Shown: piece after piece, positions 33,511-42,673 of the stretch
Position numbering within the stretch: position 1 is the first letter of the stretch
Layout of the letters: the number at the start of each line of letters is the position of its first letter
Source of the DNA: Christensenella hongkongensis
Lineage (GTDB): Bacteria > Bacillota > Clostridia > Christensenellales > Christensenellaceae
Assembly (NCBI RefSeq): GCF_000981035.1
Contig: NZ_LAYJ01000112.1
Coordinates: forward strand, 246,520-310,519
DNA length: 64,000 nucleotides
Direction: 5' to 3'
The notes under the pieces: generated by a model
Seen by the model: the letters and a program-made list of their open reading frames with translations, nothing else
The model's database searches: none
What the model was told of the DNA's origin: nothing
Program-made: the position numbers and the translations under genes

Positions 33511-33569
33511 CAGAGAATACAATTTCCGTGCCTTTGCAAGAACACAGACACAGCAGGTACAGGACAATA

Positions 33570-33606
33570 TAAAAAACTCCCTGCGTGAAAAACGCAGGGA
33601 GTTTTT
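33570..33606. terminator. bidirectional terminator
   Basis: AAAAACTCCCTGCGT pairs with ACGCAGGGAGTTTTT over a 5-nt loop, with A/T runs on both sides, between convergent genes. Confidence 0.9.
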
Positions 33607-33607
33607 G

Positions 33608-34414
33608 CTACGATTGAATACGTACCGAATTGGCCTTTGTCCGCTTTGGTTTTTCTTTGATGCGGATAAACTGGTGCGTTACATGTGGATTTGACGTGGG
33701 CCGCGGCTCTACGTCAAACTGCCGCAACGATTTTACAAGCTGGGTGAGCTTTGCAAACCCATAGTTACGCGAGTCAAAATCCGGATACCGTTTATTCAGC
33801 AAATTTCCGACTGCGCCAAGGAAGGCCCAGCCGTCGTCGTCAGAAATGTCGTTGACGATCGCCTTGATTGCACGTGTGAGCTGCGTTTTACTCGCCATGG
33901 AAGACTTTGTCCCAACCTTTTCGTTTTCCGCCGTCGCTTCGGCTTCTGCGGCAGCTTCTGCGGCTTCGCCGTTTGTACTGGAGGCAAGCACCTCCAGGTA
34001 TTTAAATATTTCACATGCCGCAATGAAGGGCGCGGGCGTTTTCCGTTCGCCCATACCCATCACAAACATTCCCGCCTCGCGCAGGCGTGCGGCGAGCCTT
34101 GTAAAGTCGCTGTCGCTTGATACGATGCAGAAACCGTCCACATTTCCGGAATACAGGATGTCCATCGCATCGATGATAAGCGCCGAATCAGTCGCGTTTT
34201 TCCCCTTGGTATAGCTGTATTGCTGGATTGGCGCAATCGAATAGTTCAAAAGCACCTTTTTCCAGGCGGTGTTGTGCGTGGTCGTCCAATCCCCATAGAT
34301 GCGTTTGTAGGTCGGCGTTCCATAATTGGATATCTCGTCAAAAATAAACGGGATATATTTATCGGATACATTATCCGCGTCGATCAATATCGCAATCCTT
34401 TTATCATTTTCCAT
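33608..34414 (-). CDS. NYN-domain (LabA-like) nuclease with OST-HTH/LOTUS domain
   Basis: 268 residues. The N-terminal NYN (PIN-like) domain has the acidic residues AILIDADN (about 7-14), TDSALIIDAMD (about 77-87) and SSDSDF (about 100-105), expected to bind Mg and cut RNA. A low-complexity Ala/Glu linker (about 150-172) leads to an OST-HTH/LOTUS domain (about 178-250), which binds RNA G-quadruplexes or partner proteins. A single-copy pair like this is widespread in bacteria, but its target is not known. Ends against a bidirectional terminator. Confidence 0.85.
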   Translation of the reverse strand: MENDKRIAILIDADNVSDKYIPFIFDEISNYGTPTYKRIYGDWTTTHNTAWKKVLLNYSIAPIQQYSYTKGKNATDSALIIDAMDILYSGNVDGFCIVSSDSDFTRLAARLREAGMFVMGMGERKTPAPFIAACEIFKYLEVLASSTNGEAAEAAAEAEATAENEKVGTKSSMASKTQLTRAIKAIVNDISDDDGWAFLGAVGNLLNKRYPDFDSRNYGFAKLTQLVKSLRQFDVEPRPTSNPHVTHQFIRIKEKPKRTKANSVRIQS

Positions 34415-34480
34415 AAAAATCTTCTTTCTACCTTTATTGATTTCATTATAACATAAATAGTGCAGATTAAAAAACAGACT

Positions 34481-34915
34481 TCACAGGCCGCTTGAATCCA
34501 CGGCCTGCTCCCTGTTTTCAAATTCGTGAATCATATCTTCTATTGTCGTTTGCTCCAAAAGCCGCATGATCGTATCGTCGATTTTGTTCCATACGTTTTC
34601 CGTGAGAAAGGCGCGCAGCGCAGTATCGTTTCCCGCGTCGCCGTCTGTGAGGGACATACTTCCTTCGAGCGCCGTGAGGATCATTTTCATGGTGATTTTA
34701 TCTGCGGGCAGCGCGGGCTTATAGCCGCCCTGTGAGCCTGCGATGCTCGATACCAGCCCCGCCTTTTTAAGTGAGGAGAAGATGCCCTCCAGATATCGGA
34801 GGGAAAGCGCCTGCCGCTGTGCGATGCTTGAGAGGGAAATATAATCGTCTGCGGCGTTCATCGAAAGATCGATCATAGCGCGCAGGCCGTATCTTCCCTT
34901 TGTCGATATCTTCAT
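34481..34915 (-). CDS. Rrf2-family regulator, cysteine-free (CymR-like)
   Basis: 144 residues: MKISTKGRYGLRAMIDLS start, HTH with SLSSIAQRQALSLRYLEGIFSSLKKAGLV, and SQGGYKPAL wing. It contains no cysteine, so it cannot hold an Fe-S cluster; this matches CymR, the cysteine-metabolism repressor that works with CysK. It overlaps the other Rrf2 gene by four bases. metY and cysK are divergent from this pair, which makes a sulfur role likely. Confidence 0.85.
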   Translation of the reverse strand: MKISTKGRYGLRAMIDLSMNAADDYISLSSIAQRQALSLRYLEGIFSSLKKAGLVSSIAGSQGGYKPALPADKITMKMILTALEGSMSLTDGDAGNDTALRAFLTENVWNKIDDTIMRLLEQTTIEDMIHEFENREQAVDSSGL

Positions 34916-35343
34916 GCCGTGCCTCCTCCTTTTACGAATGCCGTACCAAGATCATACAATGTGAGACTGTCAAGGATTGCGTTTATCTCATCAGACATCG
35001 TAACCCACAGCCAGCGTGTCACGCATTGGTCGCGTACGGGGCTTTCACATGCGGAAAGGTCGCTGACGCACGCAACCGGCACAAGACAACCCTCTATAGC
35101 CCGTACAACCATGCCCGCAGTAATATCCTGCGCGTCGCTGCCAAGCAGGAAGCCTCCGCTTTTCCCGCGAATGGTTTTCAGAAGGCCCTTTTTGCGAAGG
35201 GCAAAAAAAATCTGTTCCAGATATCCTTCTGAAATTCCCGTTTTTTCTGAAATCTGTTTGATGCTGATGGGCGTTCCTTCCGGGGAAACAGACATATATA
35301 CCAGCGCCTCGAGCGCATACCTGCTTTTGGTGGAAAGCTTCAT
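34912..35343 (-). CDS. Rrf2-family regulator with three conserved cysteines (IscR-like)
   Basis: 143 residues. MKLSTKSRYALEALVYMS start, HTH with SIKQISEKTGISEGYLEQIFFALRKKGLL, wing GKSGGFLLG. The C-terminal part holds CVSDLSACESPVRDQC (C-x6-C-x7-C), the place where IscR ligates [2Fe-2S]. GGAAGGA fixes ATG 35343; a frame to 35385 lacks a site. First gene of a two-Rrf2 operon that faces metY-cysK. Confidence 0.87.
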   Translation of the reverse strand: MKLSTKSRYALEALVYMSVSPEGTPISIKQISEKTGISEGYLEQIFFALRKKGLLKTIRGKSGGFLLGSDAQDITAGMVVRAIEGCLVPVACVSDLSACESPVRDQCVTRWLWVTMSDEINAILDSLTLYDLGTAFVKGGGTA

Positions 35344-35446
35344 TGCCAATCCTTCCCGCCGCTTTTTAAAAGAGCGGCAACTCATCCTGTCAAATAGTAG
35401 TTAATTTTATTGTAAGAGTATTTCGCAAAAAAATCAATAATAATAT

Positions 35447-35527
35447 TATAATTCCTATTGACTTAGTAATCTTTTGATGATATACTTGCAAACAAGTTAA
35501 AAGATTACAAAAATGATAGGAATTATA
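35447..35527. promoter_or_regulatory. nested dyads around the metY-cysK promoter
   Basis: Three inverted repeats share one centre: TATAATTCCTAT/ATAGGAATTATA (35447-35458, 35516-35527), GTAATCTTTT/AAAAGATTAC (35466-35475, 35499-35508) and ACTTG/CAAGT (35484-35488, 35493-35497). The outer ATTCC...GGAAT halves resemble CymR half-sites. The set surrounds the promoter. Confidence 0.6.
35458..35486 (+). promoter_or_regulatory. promoter of metY-cysK
   Basis: TTGACT (35458-35463), 17-nt spacer, TATACT (35481-35486). Confidence 0.75.
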
Positions 35528-35553
35528 TTTTATCAATAAAGGAGAACACGGAA

Positions 35554-36831
35554 ATGGCAAGAGAATTCAAATTCGAAACAAAGCAGCTCCATGCAGGGCA
35601 GCAGGTGGATCCGACCACAAAGGCGCGCGCAGTGCCGATCTACCAAACGACCTCCTATGTGTTTGACGATACGCAGGAAGGCGAGGATCTTTTCGCACTC
35701 AGGAAACCGGGGAATATCTATACGCGCCTGATGAACCCGACCAACGATGTGTTTGAGCAACGGATCGCAGCCCTTGAAGGCGGAGTTGCAGCTCTTGCCA
35801 CAGCCTCCGGTTCTGCTGCGATTACGTATGCAATCCTCAACATTGCCGGCGCCGGAGATCATATTGTAGCGGCGTCCACATTGTACGGAGGAACCTACAA
35901 CCTGTTTGCCACAACGCTTCCACGGTATGGAATCACAACGACGTTTGTCGATCCGGACGATCCGGCGAACTTTGAAAGCGCGATCAGGGAGAACACAAAA
36001 GCGCTTTATATAGAGACGCTTGGAAACCCGGGCATCAATGTAATCGATATTGAGAAGGTGGCGGATATTGCGCACAAAAACAAAATCCCGCTGATTGTGG
36101 ATAATACCTTTGGAACGCCTTACCTTATTCGGCCATTTGAATTTGGCGCGGATGTAGTGGTACATTCGGCAACGAAATTTATTGGCGGGCATGGAACGTC
36201 GATTGGCGGCGTGATTATAGACGGCGGAACCTTTGATTGGACGAGCGGTAAATTTCCTTATTTCACAGAGCCGGACCAAAGCTATCACGGCGTTCGTTTT
36301 GGATATGACACAGCGCCCGCGGCATTTGTAACAAGGATTCGCGTGCAGCTCATGAGGGATACGGGCGCGTGCCTGTCGCCGTTTAATTCCTTCCTGTTCA
36401 TTCAGGGGCTGGAAACGCTTTCCCTGCGGGTAGAACGCCATGTGGAGAATGCCAGGAAGGTTGCGGAGTATTTGAGCGGGCATGACAAGGTTGCGTGGGT
36501 TCATTATCCGTCGCTCAAAGGTGATAAATATTACGGGCTTGCACAAAAATATTTTCCAAAGGGCGCGGGATCGATCTTTACCTTTGGCGTGAAAGGCGGC
36601 GGGGCGGCTGCCAGAAAGTTCATCGATCATCTGGAGCTTTTCTCGAACCTTGCCAATGTGGCGGACGCAAAATCCCTGGTGGTGCATCCCGCTTCATCAA
36701 CACACCAGCAGCTGTCGCCGGAAGAGCAGGAAAAGGCGGGCGTTACGGAGGATCAGGTAAGATTGTCGATTGGACTTGAAAATATTGACGATATCATTGA
36801 GGACCTTGAAATTGCGTTTTCAAAGATTTGA
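35554..36831 (+). CDS. metY: O-acetylhomoserine sulfhydrylase
   Basis: 425 residues, the size of MetY and larger than MetB/MetC. A PLP enzyme of the Cys/Met-metabolism family that makes homocysteine from O-acetylhomoserine and sulfide. It has [30 protein letters not shown] and the PLP-lysine segment [11 protein letters not shown] (about K208). The MetY-specific insert near residues 230-260 is present. AAAGGAG is the ribosome site, with cysK 16 bases downstream. Confidence 0.92.
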   Translation: MAREFKFETKQLHAGQQVDPTTKARAVPIYQTTSYVFDDTQEGEDLFALRKPGNIYTRLMNPTNDVFEQRIAALEGGVAALATASGSAAITYAILNIAGAGDHIVAASTLYGGTYNLFATTLPRYGITTTFVDPDDPANFESAIRENTKALYIETLGNPGINVIDIEKVADIAHKNKIPLIVDNTFGTPYLIRPFEFGADVVVHSATKFIGGHGTSIGGVIIDGGTFDWTSGKFPYFTEPDQSYHGVRFGYDTAPAAFVTRIRVQLMRDTGACLSPFNSFLFIQGLETLSLRVERHVENARKVAEYLSGHDKVAWVHYPSLKGDKYYGLAQKYFPKGAGSIFTFGVKGGGAAARKFIDHLELFSNLANVADAKSLVVHPASSTHQQLSPEEQEKAGVTEDQVRLSIGLENIDDIIEDLEIAFSKI

Positions 36832-36847
36832 AAAGGAGTGAACGAAA

Positions 36848-37774
36848 GTGCCTATTGCAAATAGTTTAATTGAATTGATTGGAAATACGCCCCTGTTGGA
36901 GCTTAGAAATTATGAAAGGGAGGAAGGCGCGGCGGCAAAAATTGTCGCGAAGCTCGAATACTTTAACCCGCTTTCCTCAGTAAAGGACCGCATCGGCGCG
37001 GCGCTCATCGAAGATGCTGAGGCAAAGGGCCTTATCGACCGGGATTCGGTGATCATAGAGCCGACCAGTGGAAATACAGGCATCGCGCTTGCGTTTGTAT
37101 GCGCGGCGAAGGGGTACCGGCTGATATTGACCATGCCGGAAACCATGAGCGTCGAGCGAAGGAAGCTGCTCGCGGCGCTTGGCGCTGAGCTTGTGCTGAC
37201 GGAAGGCGCAAAGGGGATGAAAGGAGCAATCGCAAAGGCGGAAGAGCTCAAACAGCAGATACCGAATTCATTCATTCCGGGCCAGTTTGTGAACCCGGCG
37301 AATCCGGATATCCACAGGCGCACAACGGCAAAGGAAATCCTGCGCGACACAAACGGCAAAGTTGATTTTTTTGTAGCGGGAATCGGAACAGGCGGCACGA
37401 TTACAGGCGTTGGAGATGTGCTTAAGCGCTCTAACCCGGACGTTAAGGTGATCGCCGTAGAGCCTGCGGATTCTCCGGTGCTTTCGCAGGGCAAGGCAGG
37501 CCCGCACAAGATACAGGGAATCGGCGCGGGCTTTGTGCCGGAAATACTGGACACAAAGGTGATTGACGAAATCATCACTGTGGAAAACGAACAGGCCTTT
37601 GCGGCGTCGCGGCTTGCCGCAAAAAAGGAGGGGCTTTTGGTGGGCATATCCTCCGGCGCGGCCCTTTATGCGGCGGCACAAATCGCCAGGCGTCCTGAGA
37701 ACAAAGGAAAAACGGTTGTGGTTCTTTGCCCGGATACGGGAGAGCGGTACCTTTCAACTGCATTATATGAATAA
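36848..37774 (+). CDS. cysK: Cysteine synthase (O-acetylserine sulfhydrylase)
   Basis: 308 residues. Makes cysteine from O-acetylserine and sulfide. [11 protein letters not shown] holds the PLP lysine (about K43), [11 protein letters not shown] the substrate loop, [10 protein letters not shown] the phosphate loop. In Firmicutes CysK binds CymR and sets its repression, so the place of cysK opposite two Rrf2 genes is telling. Starts with GTG, set by AAAAGGAG at 36832-36839. Confidence 0.94.
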   Translation: MPIANSLIELIGNTPLLELRNYEREEGAAAKIVAKLEYFNPLSSVKDRIGAALIEDAEAKGLIDRDSVIIEPTSGNTGIALAFVCAAKGYRLILTMPETMSVERRKLLAALGAELVLTEGAKGMKGAIAKAEELKQQIPNSFIPGQFVNPANPDIHRRTTAKEILRDTNGKVDFFVAGIGTGGTITGVGDVLKRSNPDVKVIAVEPADSPVLSQGKAGPHKIQGIGAGFVPEILDTKVIDEIITVENEQAFAASRLAAKKEGLLVGISSGAALYAAAQIARRPENKGKTVVVLCPDTGERYLSTALYE

Positions 37775-37807
37775 TGGTATAGGCTTCATTTGCCTATCCT
37801 CCCCTAT

Positions 37808-37835
37808 AGGAGAGCCCATTCGCTCTCCTTTTTTA
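37808..37835 (+). terminator. terminator after cysK
   Basis: GGAGAGC pairs with GCTCTCC over a 6-nt loop, followed by six Ts. Confidence 0.85.
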
Positions 37836-37857
37836 ATGAACAAAAGTGGAAATGCTA

Positions 37858-37885
37858 TTGTAATCATTTTTTTCTGTGCTACACT
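37858..37885 (+). promoter_or_regulatory. promoter of the isochorismatase-like gene
   Basis: TTGTAA, 16-nt spacer, TACACT, about 55 nt before the start codon. Confidence 0.5.
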
Positions 37886-37939
37886 ATCAGGTAATGGTAA
37901 GGAATAAAAAATAATTCGATTATTTAAAGGAGAAAAACA

Positions 37940-38482
37940 ATGGCAAAAACGGCAGTAATTCTGGTAGATATGCTCAATGATTTTGTGACAGGGGCGCTTA
38001 CCTGCGAGCGTGCTGTGGCAATCGTGCCGCAGCTTGAAAAGCTTGTGGCGGAGGCAAGGAAAAAAGACGTGACCGTCATTTATTCCAACGATTCCCATTT
38101 AAAAGGGATTGACAGGGAACTGGAATTGTGGGGGGATCATGCAATCGCAGGCACGCCGGGCGCAGAGGTGATCCCTGAGCTTACGCCGCAGGAAGGCGAT
38201 TTTGTGATTCCTAAAAGACGCTACAGCGGATTTTTCCAGACAGATTTGCAGCTCCTGCTGGACGAGCTTGGCATTGAGCGCCTTGTGATTACGGGCCTGC
38301 ACGCGCATATGTGCGTGCGCCATACGACGGCGGACGCTTATTATTGGGGCTATGAGATCGTAGTGCCAAAGGATGCGACAGATTCCTTTACGGAGGAAGA
38401 TTACATTTACGGCATCAATTACCTGAAGGATGTGTATGGCGCGCAAATTACGACGGTTGACGAAGTAGTCAAAACATTTTAA
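37940..38482 (+). CDS. Isochorismatase-family cysteine hydrolase (nicotinamidase-like)
   Basis: 180 residues. Catalytic triad in place: D10 in LVDMLNDF, K in IPKRRYSGF (about K91) and C in HAHMCVRHT (about C126). The metal ligands of PncA (D-x-H region) are partly matched by NDSHLKG. Members hydrolyse nicotinamide, N-carbamoyl compounds or isochorismate; the AHMCVRHTTADA segment is closest to the nicotinamidase/YcaC side. A monocistronic gene with its own promoter and terminator. Confidence 0.85.
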   Translation: MAKTAVILVDMLNDFVTGALTCERAVAIVPQLEKLVAEARKKDVTVIYSNDSHLKGIDRELELWGDHAIAGTPGAEVIPELTPQEGDFVIPKRRYSGFFQTDLQLLLDELGIERLVITGLHAHMCVRHTTADAYYWGYEIVVPKDATDSFTEEDYIYGINYLKDVYGAQITTVDEVVKTF

Positions 38483-38558
38483 CGGCCTGAAAGCGCGCGG
38501 TAAAGCACGGAAAAAATAAGCAAGCGTGTTATAAAGGCCGAACGAGAACGGGCAGGAA

Positions 38559-38592
38559 GAAAGCAGGGGGGAACATGTTCCTCCCTGCTTTT
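38559..38592 (+). terminator. terminator after the isochorismatase-like gene
   Basis: AAAGCAGGG and CCCTGCTTT frame GGAACATGTTCC, forming one long hairpin with a short T-run. Confidence 0.7.
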
Positions 38593-38677
38593 GTAAATCT
38601 CAGTATGAATGGAAAATGGAACATTTCTTCAGTACGGCACGTTCCATCGGCTCGTTGCAAAACACTTCAAATATTTT

Positions 38678-39691
38678 TTATTCTGCAGCTAAGCTCTGAA
38701 ACGTAAGGGGCTGGCTGATTTTTCCCATAGAAACCGGACCTGTCATATCCCCCTTCGGAAGTTTCGCCGTAATAATTTGATTGTTATCGTATGTTTTGAA
38801 AAAATATTCGCATGTCTGCGTATTCATAAAGGAGACGTAGCGTGTGAAATCCACAGTGTCGTTATTTGTGATCACAATGCCTTTGGGTATCATGACGTTT
38901 TCAATCAGGTGGAAACACATGGTAACAGCTTCTTCCCTGCTTTTTGGAATTTGTGCGTGAGCCCTTTGGAAAGCAGTACGGACAAACCTTGCCGGCGGGG
39001 TATAACCTCCGGGAAGTACGTCTGTGCCTGAAGCGTTACCAAAGGGAGTCAATGTAGCATCTGCCCACTGGACGTGCGCGTCCTGCTGCGTAGACGCGTT
39101 CATGTAATTGCGAAGATTGGTCAGATGCCAGTTGAAATCAGGGCTGTTGGTTAAAACGCCAACGGGGTTATCCCACACATCCAGTCCTTTTTTCGTCTGT
39201 TCGATCACGATGCACTTGCCGCTTTTGTCTGTCGCAATCCAGTGCAGCGGCGTATCCATTTTTGTAACGGAGTTTTCGACGCTGATAATCTCGACCGAAC
39301 GGATCGCATCTTCTACTTCGTCTACGGAAGAACACTGCCCCAGAAGATAATGTACGACCTCCAGGGCGGCAAGCGCAGGCTTCCCCACGTTTTCCGCCGC
39401 GGAGCTGTAATGCGCGTATCCCGGGAAATACAAGGTTGCTGCCGCAAAGCCCTCTTGGTTTACGCCGTCTACAAAGACAAGTTTTTTTTCTGCCCCCTGG
39501 CCAAGGTCCAGTTCCTGCCCGATGCCAATAAAGCGGTATTTATTCTGGAATTTTGCATTTCCCAAAATGTCGCTCCATTCAAAAGCCTCCGGGACAGCAA
39601 AAACGCCTGGCTCTATGGCGTATGAAAAGTCCATGCTTCTACCAAAGAAAACTTCTTTTTGATCAGTCATGAGTGTCAATGCAGTACACAT
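38678..39691 (-). CDS. Choloylglycine hydrolase-family protein (bile-salt hydrolase / penicillin V acylase)
   Basis: 337 residues, an Ntn hydrolase. Removal of Met1 exposes the nucleophile Cys2 (MCTALTL); R18 and D21 (GRSMDF), N78 (VDGVNQEGF), N near 174 (LTNSPDFNWHL) and R near 230 (ARFVRTAF) complete the active site. AGAGG at the right distance fixes ATG 39691; a start three codons earlier would bury Cys2 and destroy activity. No signal peptide, so cytoplasmic. Bile-salt versus acyl-homoserine-lactone or penicillin V substrates cannot be separated by eye, but a gut setting favours bile salts. Confidence 0.85.
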   Translation of the reverse strand: MCTALTLMTDQKEVFFGRSMDFSYAIEPGVFAVPEAFEWSDILGNAKFQNKYRFIGIGQELDLGQGAEKKLVFVDGVNQEGFAAATLYFPGYAHYSSAAENVGKPALAALEVVHYLLGQCSSVDEVEDAIRSVEIISVENSVTKMDTPLHWIATDKSGKCIVIEQTKKGLDVWDNPVGVLTNSPDFNWHLTNLRNYMNASTQQDAHVQWADATLTPFGNASGTDVLPGGYTPPARFVRTAFQRAHAQIPKSREEAVTMCFHLIENVMIPKGIVITNNDTVDFTRYVSFMNTQTCEYFFKTYDNNQIITAKLPKGDMTGPVSMGKISQPLTFQSLAAE

Positions 39692-39748
39692 ATCGAACAA
39701 CCTCTTTCTAAATAAATTACTTTTGCGTTTGGCAAATATATTTCAGCT

Positions 39749-39775
39749 ATTATAACCACGGGCTAAGAAATCCAA
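39749..39775 (-). promoter_or_regulatory. possible promoter of the choloylglycine hydrolase
   Basis: On the minus strand TTGGAT, a short 15-nt spacer, and a perfect TATAAT (39749-39754). The spacer is not ideal. Confidence 0.4.
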
Positions 39776-39958
39776 ACAAAATAAAAGCATCTCAGGACAA
39801 ACGCGCCCCGGCCGGAAACAAAATATTTGGGGCTATGCGGAAGGCTTCCCGTTTATTAAAATCACGTGTTTTACGCTACAAATGGCGCGGGTGTTTTTTA
39901 ACGCATAAGTCTCTTGGGGAAATGTTTACGGGACGGTGCGCCGCGTCAAAAACAATGA

Positions 39959-39987
39959 TTACAAACCGAACCGGAGTTTATTATAGT
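39959..39987 (+). promoter_or_regulatory. promoter of the APC antiporter gene
   Basis: TTACAA, 17-nt spacer, TATAGT (39982-39987). The rest of the divergent gap 39776-39958 shows nothing else I can support. Confidence 0.6.
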
Positions 39988-40029
39988 GTAAATATTCATT
40001 CTGCCATGCAACGATAGAGGAGAATCAAA

Positions 40030-41541
40030 ATGAAAAAAGAAAATAACGTTGCTCCACAGGGAAAACATTTAAGTTTATTCGCGTTTTTTGCATTGACAGC
40101 GTCAATGTCGGTCGCAATTTACGAATATCCAACATTTGCATCTTCCGGCTTCTCCCTTGTGTTCTACTTATTATTGGCTGCAATTTTATGGTTTATCCCA
40201 GTCGCGTTATCCTCTGCCGAAATGGCGACTGTCAAGGGGTGGGATAAAGGCGGCGTTTATACCTGGTCGGGAAATATGCTGGGAGAAAAATGGGGCTTTG
40301 CCAATGTGTTTTTCCAATGGTTCCAGTGTACGGTCAGCGCTGTAACCATGATTTATTTTCTTCTGGGAGCGCTCTCCTATGTCCTGAAATGGGACGCGCT
40401 GAACACAACGCCGTGGATCAAATATGTCTTTGTGCTTATCGTTTACTGGGGGCTGACATTTCTGCAATTCAGAGGAACGCGCCTGACGTCCTTGGTTACA
40501 AGGGTAGGCTTTACATCGGGAGCTATCGTTCCGGCGATCATCTTAATCGCCATGCTGGTCGCCTATTTTTCAACCGGAGGGAAAAGCCTGATCAAGCTTG
40601 ACGCACAAAGTCTGGTCCCCAGTTTTTCCCAGATTAGTACCCTGGTTGTTTTTGTTTCCTTTGTTTTATCGTATGCGGGCAGCGAAGCATCCGCGCCTCA
40701 CGCAATCGAAATGAAAAATGTGAAAAAGAATTATCCGCTTGCAATCATTATGCTCATTATTATGGCCATTATTCTGAATACAGTGAACGGAATGTCGATT
40801 GCTTCGGTTGTACCGGAAAAGGAAATCAGCCTTTCGTTGGGCGTTATCCAGGGATTTGAAGCCCTTTCCGGTCATTTTGGCGCAGCTTTGAGCTGGATGC
40901 CAGGTTTGATTGGGATACTGATCATCATAGGTATTTGCGCGGAGGTATCCTCCTGGATCGTCGGCCCTTCCTGGGGTATGCAATATGCCGGTAAGTTTGG
41001 ATTGCTCGCAAAGCCGCTGACTGAAACAAATAAGCACGGCGTTCCCACCAAATTTCTGATGATGCAGGCCGCAATCGTAAGCGGCTGGGCTGCGTTGCTC
41101 ACCTTTGGCGGCGGAGGCGGTAATAACATTTCATTTTTTACCGCCATTTCATTGACGGCTGTGATTTATCTCGCGGGATATGTTATCATGCTGGTTTCTT
41201 ATATTAAGCTTGTCAGGAAGCATGATGACCTGGAACGCGGATTCCGAATATCCAAAGGAAAACCGGTCAGGTTGATTCTGGCTTTTGCCGGCCTTGCCGT
41301 ATCTGTTTTTGCACTGGCGATCTCTTTTGTGCCTCCTTCGCAATTAGCCGGCTCCGTCAAACCGGAGGGATATATCGCAATGTTGGCCGGAAGCTTTGTT
41401 CTTGTGATGATCGCGCCGTTTATTTTATATCGCATTGCCCGTAAAAAAAGGCCGTTGCCGAAAGGGAAAAAAATGCCGGGAGCAGAAAACCAATACTCGT
41501 ATGACGATGCTCCGGAAAGCCCGGGAAAACCGATTGGCTGA
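40030..41541 (+). CDS. APC-superfamily amino acid antiporter (GadC-like)
   Basis: 503 residues, twelve membrane helices. The glutamate:GABA-antiporter branch is suggested by the LFAFFALTASMSVAIYEYPTF start, EMATVKGWDKGGVYTW, and a C-terminal hydrophilic tail of about 50 residues (KKRPLPKGKKMPGAEN) like the GadC plug. It exchanges an amino acid for its decarboxylated or related product. No decarboxylase is beside it; instead the choloylglycine hydrolase is divergent. Start: AGAGGAGAATCAAAATG. Confidence 0.85.
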   Translation: MKKENNVAPQGKHLSLFAFFALTASMSVAIYEYPTFASSGFSLVFYLLLAAILWFIPVALSSAEMATVKGWDKGGVYTWSGNMLGEKWGFANVFFQWFQCTVSAVTMIYFLLGALSYVLKWDALNTTPWIKYVFVLIVYWGLTFLQFRGTRLTSLVTRVGFTSGAIVPAIILIAMLVAYFSTGGKSLIKLDAQSLVPSFSQISTLVVFVSFVLSYAGSEASAPHAIEMKNVKKNYPLAIIMLIIMAIILNTVNGMSIASVVPEKEISLSLGVIQGFEALSGHFGAALSWMPGLIGILIIIGICAEVSSWIVGPSWGMQYAGKFGLLAKPLTETNKHGVPTKFLMMQAAIVSGWAALLTFGGGGGNNISFFTAISLTAVIYLAGYVIMLVSYIKLVRKHDDLERGFRISKGKPVRLILAFAGLAVSVFALAISFVPPSQLAGSVKPEGYIAMLAGSFVLVMIAPFILYRIARKKRPLPKGKKMPGAENQYSYDDAPESPGKPIG

Positions 41542-41720
41542 CCGGCAGAATAACGATTTGAATTTTTATTTCAATGAAATGATATTGTTACCTTAGCGCA
41601 GTGGATGCGTCTCCTGGCGGGGCAGCTTCTCATTCTTTTATGAATCCGATACCAAAACCGGGCTGTTTTTTAAGCGCGAATCGGAGTAAAATAAAGAAAA
41701 AAGTAATTGGGGGGAACGTT

Positions 41721-42656
41721 ATGGCATTTCAAAAACAGGAATTATCTTTTCCGTCGGCGGATGGGAGAAGCAGCGTATTCGCGCGTATTTGGCAGGATGA
41801 CGGGGCCCGGCCCAAATTCATTTTGCAAATTTGCCATGGAATGTGCGAATACATAGACCGGTATGAGGAATTTGCGGAATTTATCTGCGCGCATGGGGGA
41901 ATCGTATGCGGTAACGACCATCTTGGGCATGGGAATACAAAGCAGGCAAACGAAGGGAGCTATTATGGCTATTTTTCAGATAAAAACGGGGAAAAGCTTG
42001 TTGTAGAGGATGTACATTCCCTTACGAAACAAATAAAGGAACAGTATCCCGGGATTCCGCTTGTGCTGATCGGCCACAGCATGGGGAGCATGGTCGCCCG
42101 CAGTTATATGACGAAATACGGCGATGAAGCAAAATGCGCTATTTTTATGGGGACGTCCGGCGCGAATAACCTGACAGGGCTGATTCGTTTCCTTGCAAAT
42201 GTCGGAATGCTTTTTGGACGTGCGAAAAAATCGGCAAAGCTGCTTTCGCACCTGGCGTTTTCCAAGTACAACGACAGGTATGAGGAAGTCCGGACGAAAA
42301 ACGACTGGATCACACGCGACAGGGAGCGCGTCGACCGTTATAATGCCGATCCGCAGTGCACCTTCCTTTTCACAGACTGCGCGGCGTATGATTTTGCAAA
42401 TCTTGTGGACGAGGTTTCAGGAATGCAGTGGGCACGGAGAATGCCGGTGGAAAAACCATACCTTCTGATTTCCGGGGGCATGGATCCGGTAGGTAATTAT
42501 GGAGAAGGCGTAAAGGAAGTCTTTGAATGGATGCGGGAGGCGGGGCTTGAAACAGAGCTCAAGCTTTACGAGGGCGCGCGCCACGAACTTTTAAATGAGA
42601 TAAACCGGCAGGAGGTAGCGCGGGATATCCTGAATTGGATCGGGAAGAACCTGTGA
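41721..42656 (+). CDS. Alpha/beta hydrolase, monoacylglycerol-lipase type
   Basis: 311 residues (Hydrolase_4/MGL family). Nucleophile elbow GHSMGS (about S113), acid D in SGGMDPVG (about D253), His in GARHELLNE (about H281), and the oxyanion region QICHGMCEY near 36. It cleaves acyl esters such as monoglycerides or lysolipids in the cytoplasm; no signal peptide. GGGGGGAAC sets ATG 41721; the 40 codons upstream in frame have no site. Confidence 0.85.
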   Translation: MAFQKQELSFPSADGRSSVFARIWQDDGARPKFILQICHGMCEYIDRYEEFAEFICAHGGIVCGNDHLGHGNTKQANEGSYYGYFSDKNGEKLVVEDVHSLTKQIKEQYPGIPLVLIGHSMGSMVARSYMTKYGDEAKCAIFMGTSGANNLTGLIRFLANVGMLFGRAKKSAKLLSHLAFSKYNDRYEEVRTKNDWITRDRERVDRYNADPQCTFLFTDCAAYDFANLVDEVSGMQWARRMPVEKPYLLISGGMDPVGNYGEGVKEVFEWMREAGLETELKLYEGARHELLNEINRQEVARDILNWIGKNL

Positions 42657-42673
42657 ACCCGGAGGAGACGAAA

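Noticed and set aside
35344-35553. SAM or T-box riboswitch before metY
   Set aside because: The promoter lies only about 70 bp before the start codon, so the transcribed leader is too short; the symmetry is at the DNA level.
35533-36687. A 384-codon open frame on the minus strand opposite metY
   Set aside because: It is the mirror of a well-supported PLP enzyme, has no ribosome site, and its composition (rich in Arg, His, Cys) is typical of antisense frames in codon-biased genes.
39692-39700. Start of the choloylglycine hydrolase three codons earlier (TTG)
   Set aside because: The nucleophile must be Cys2 after Met removal; the earlier start would also sit directly against the ribosome site.
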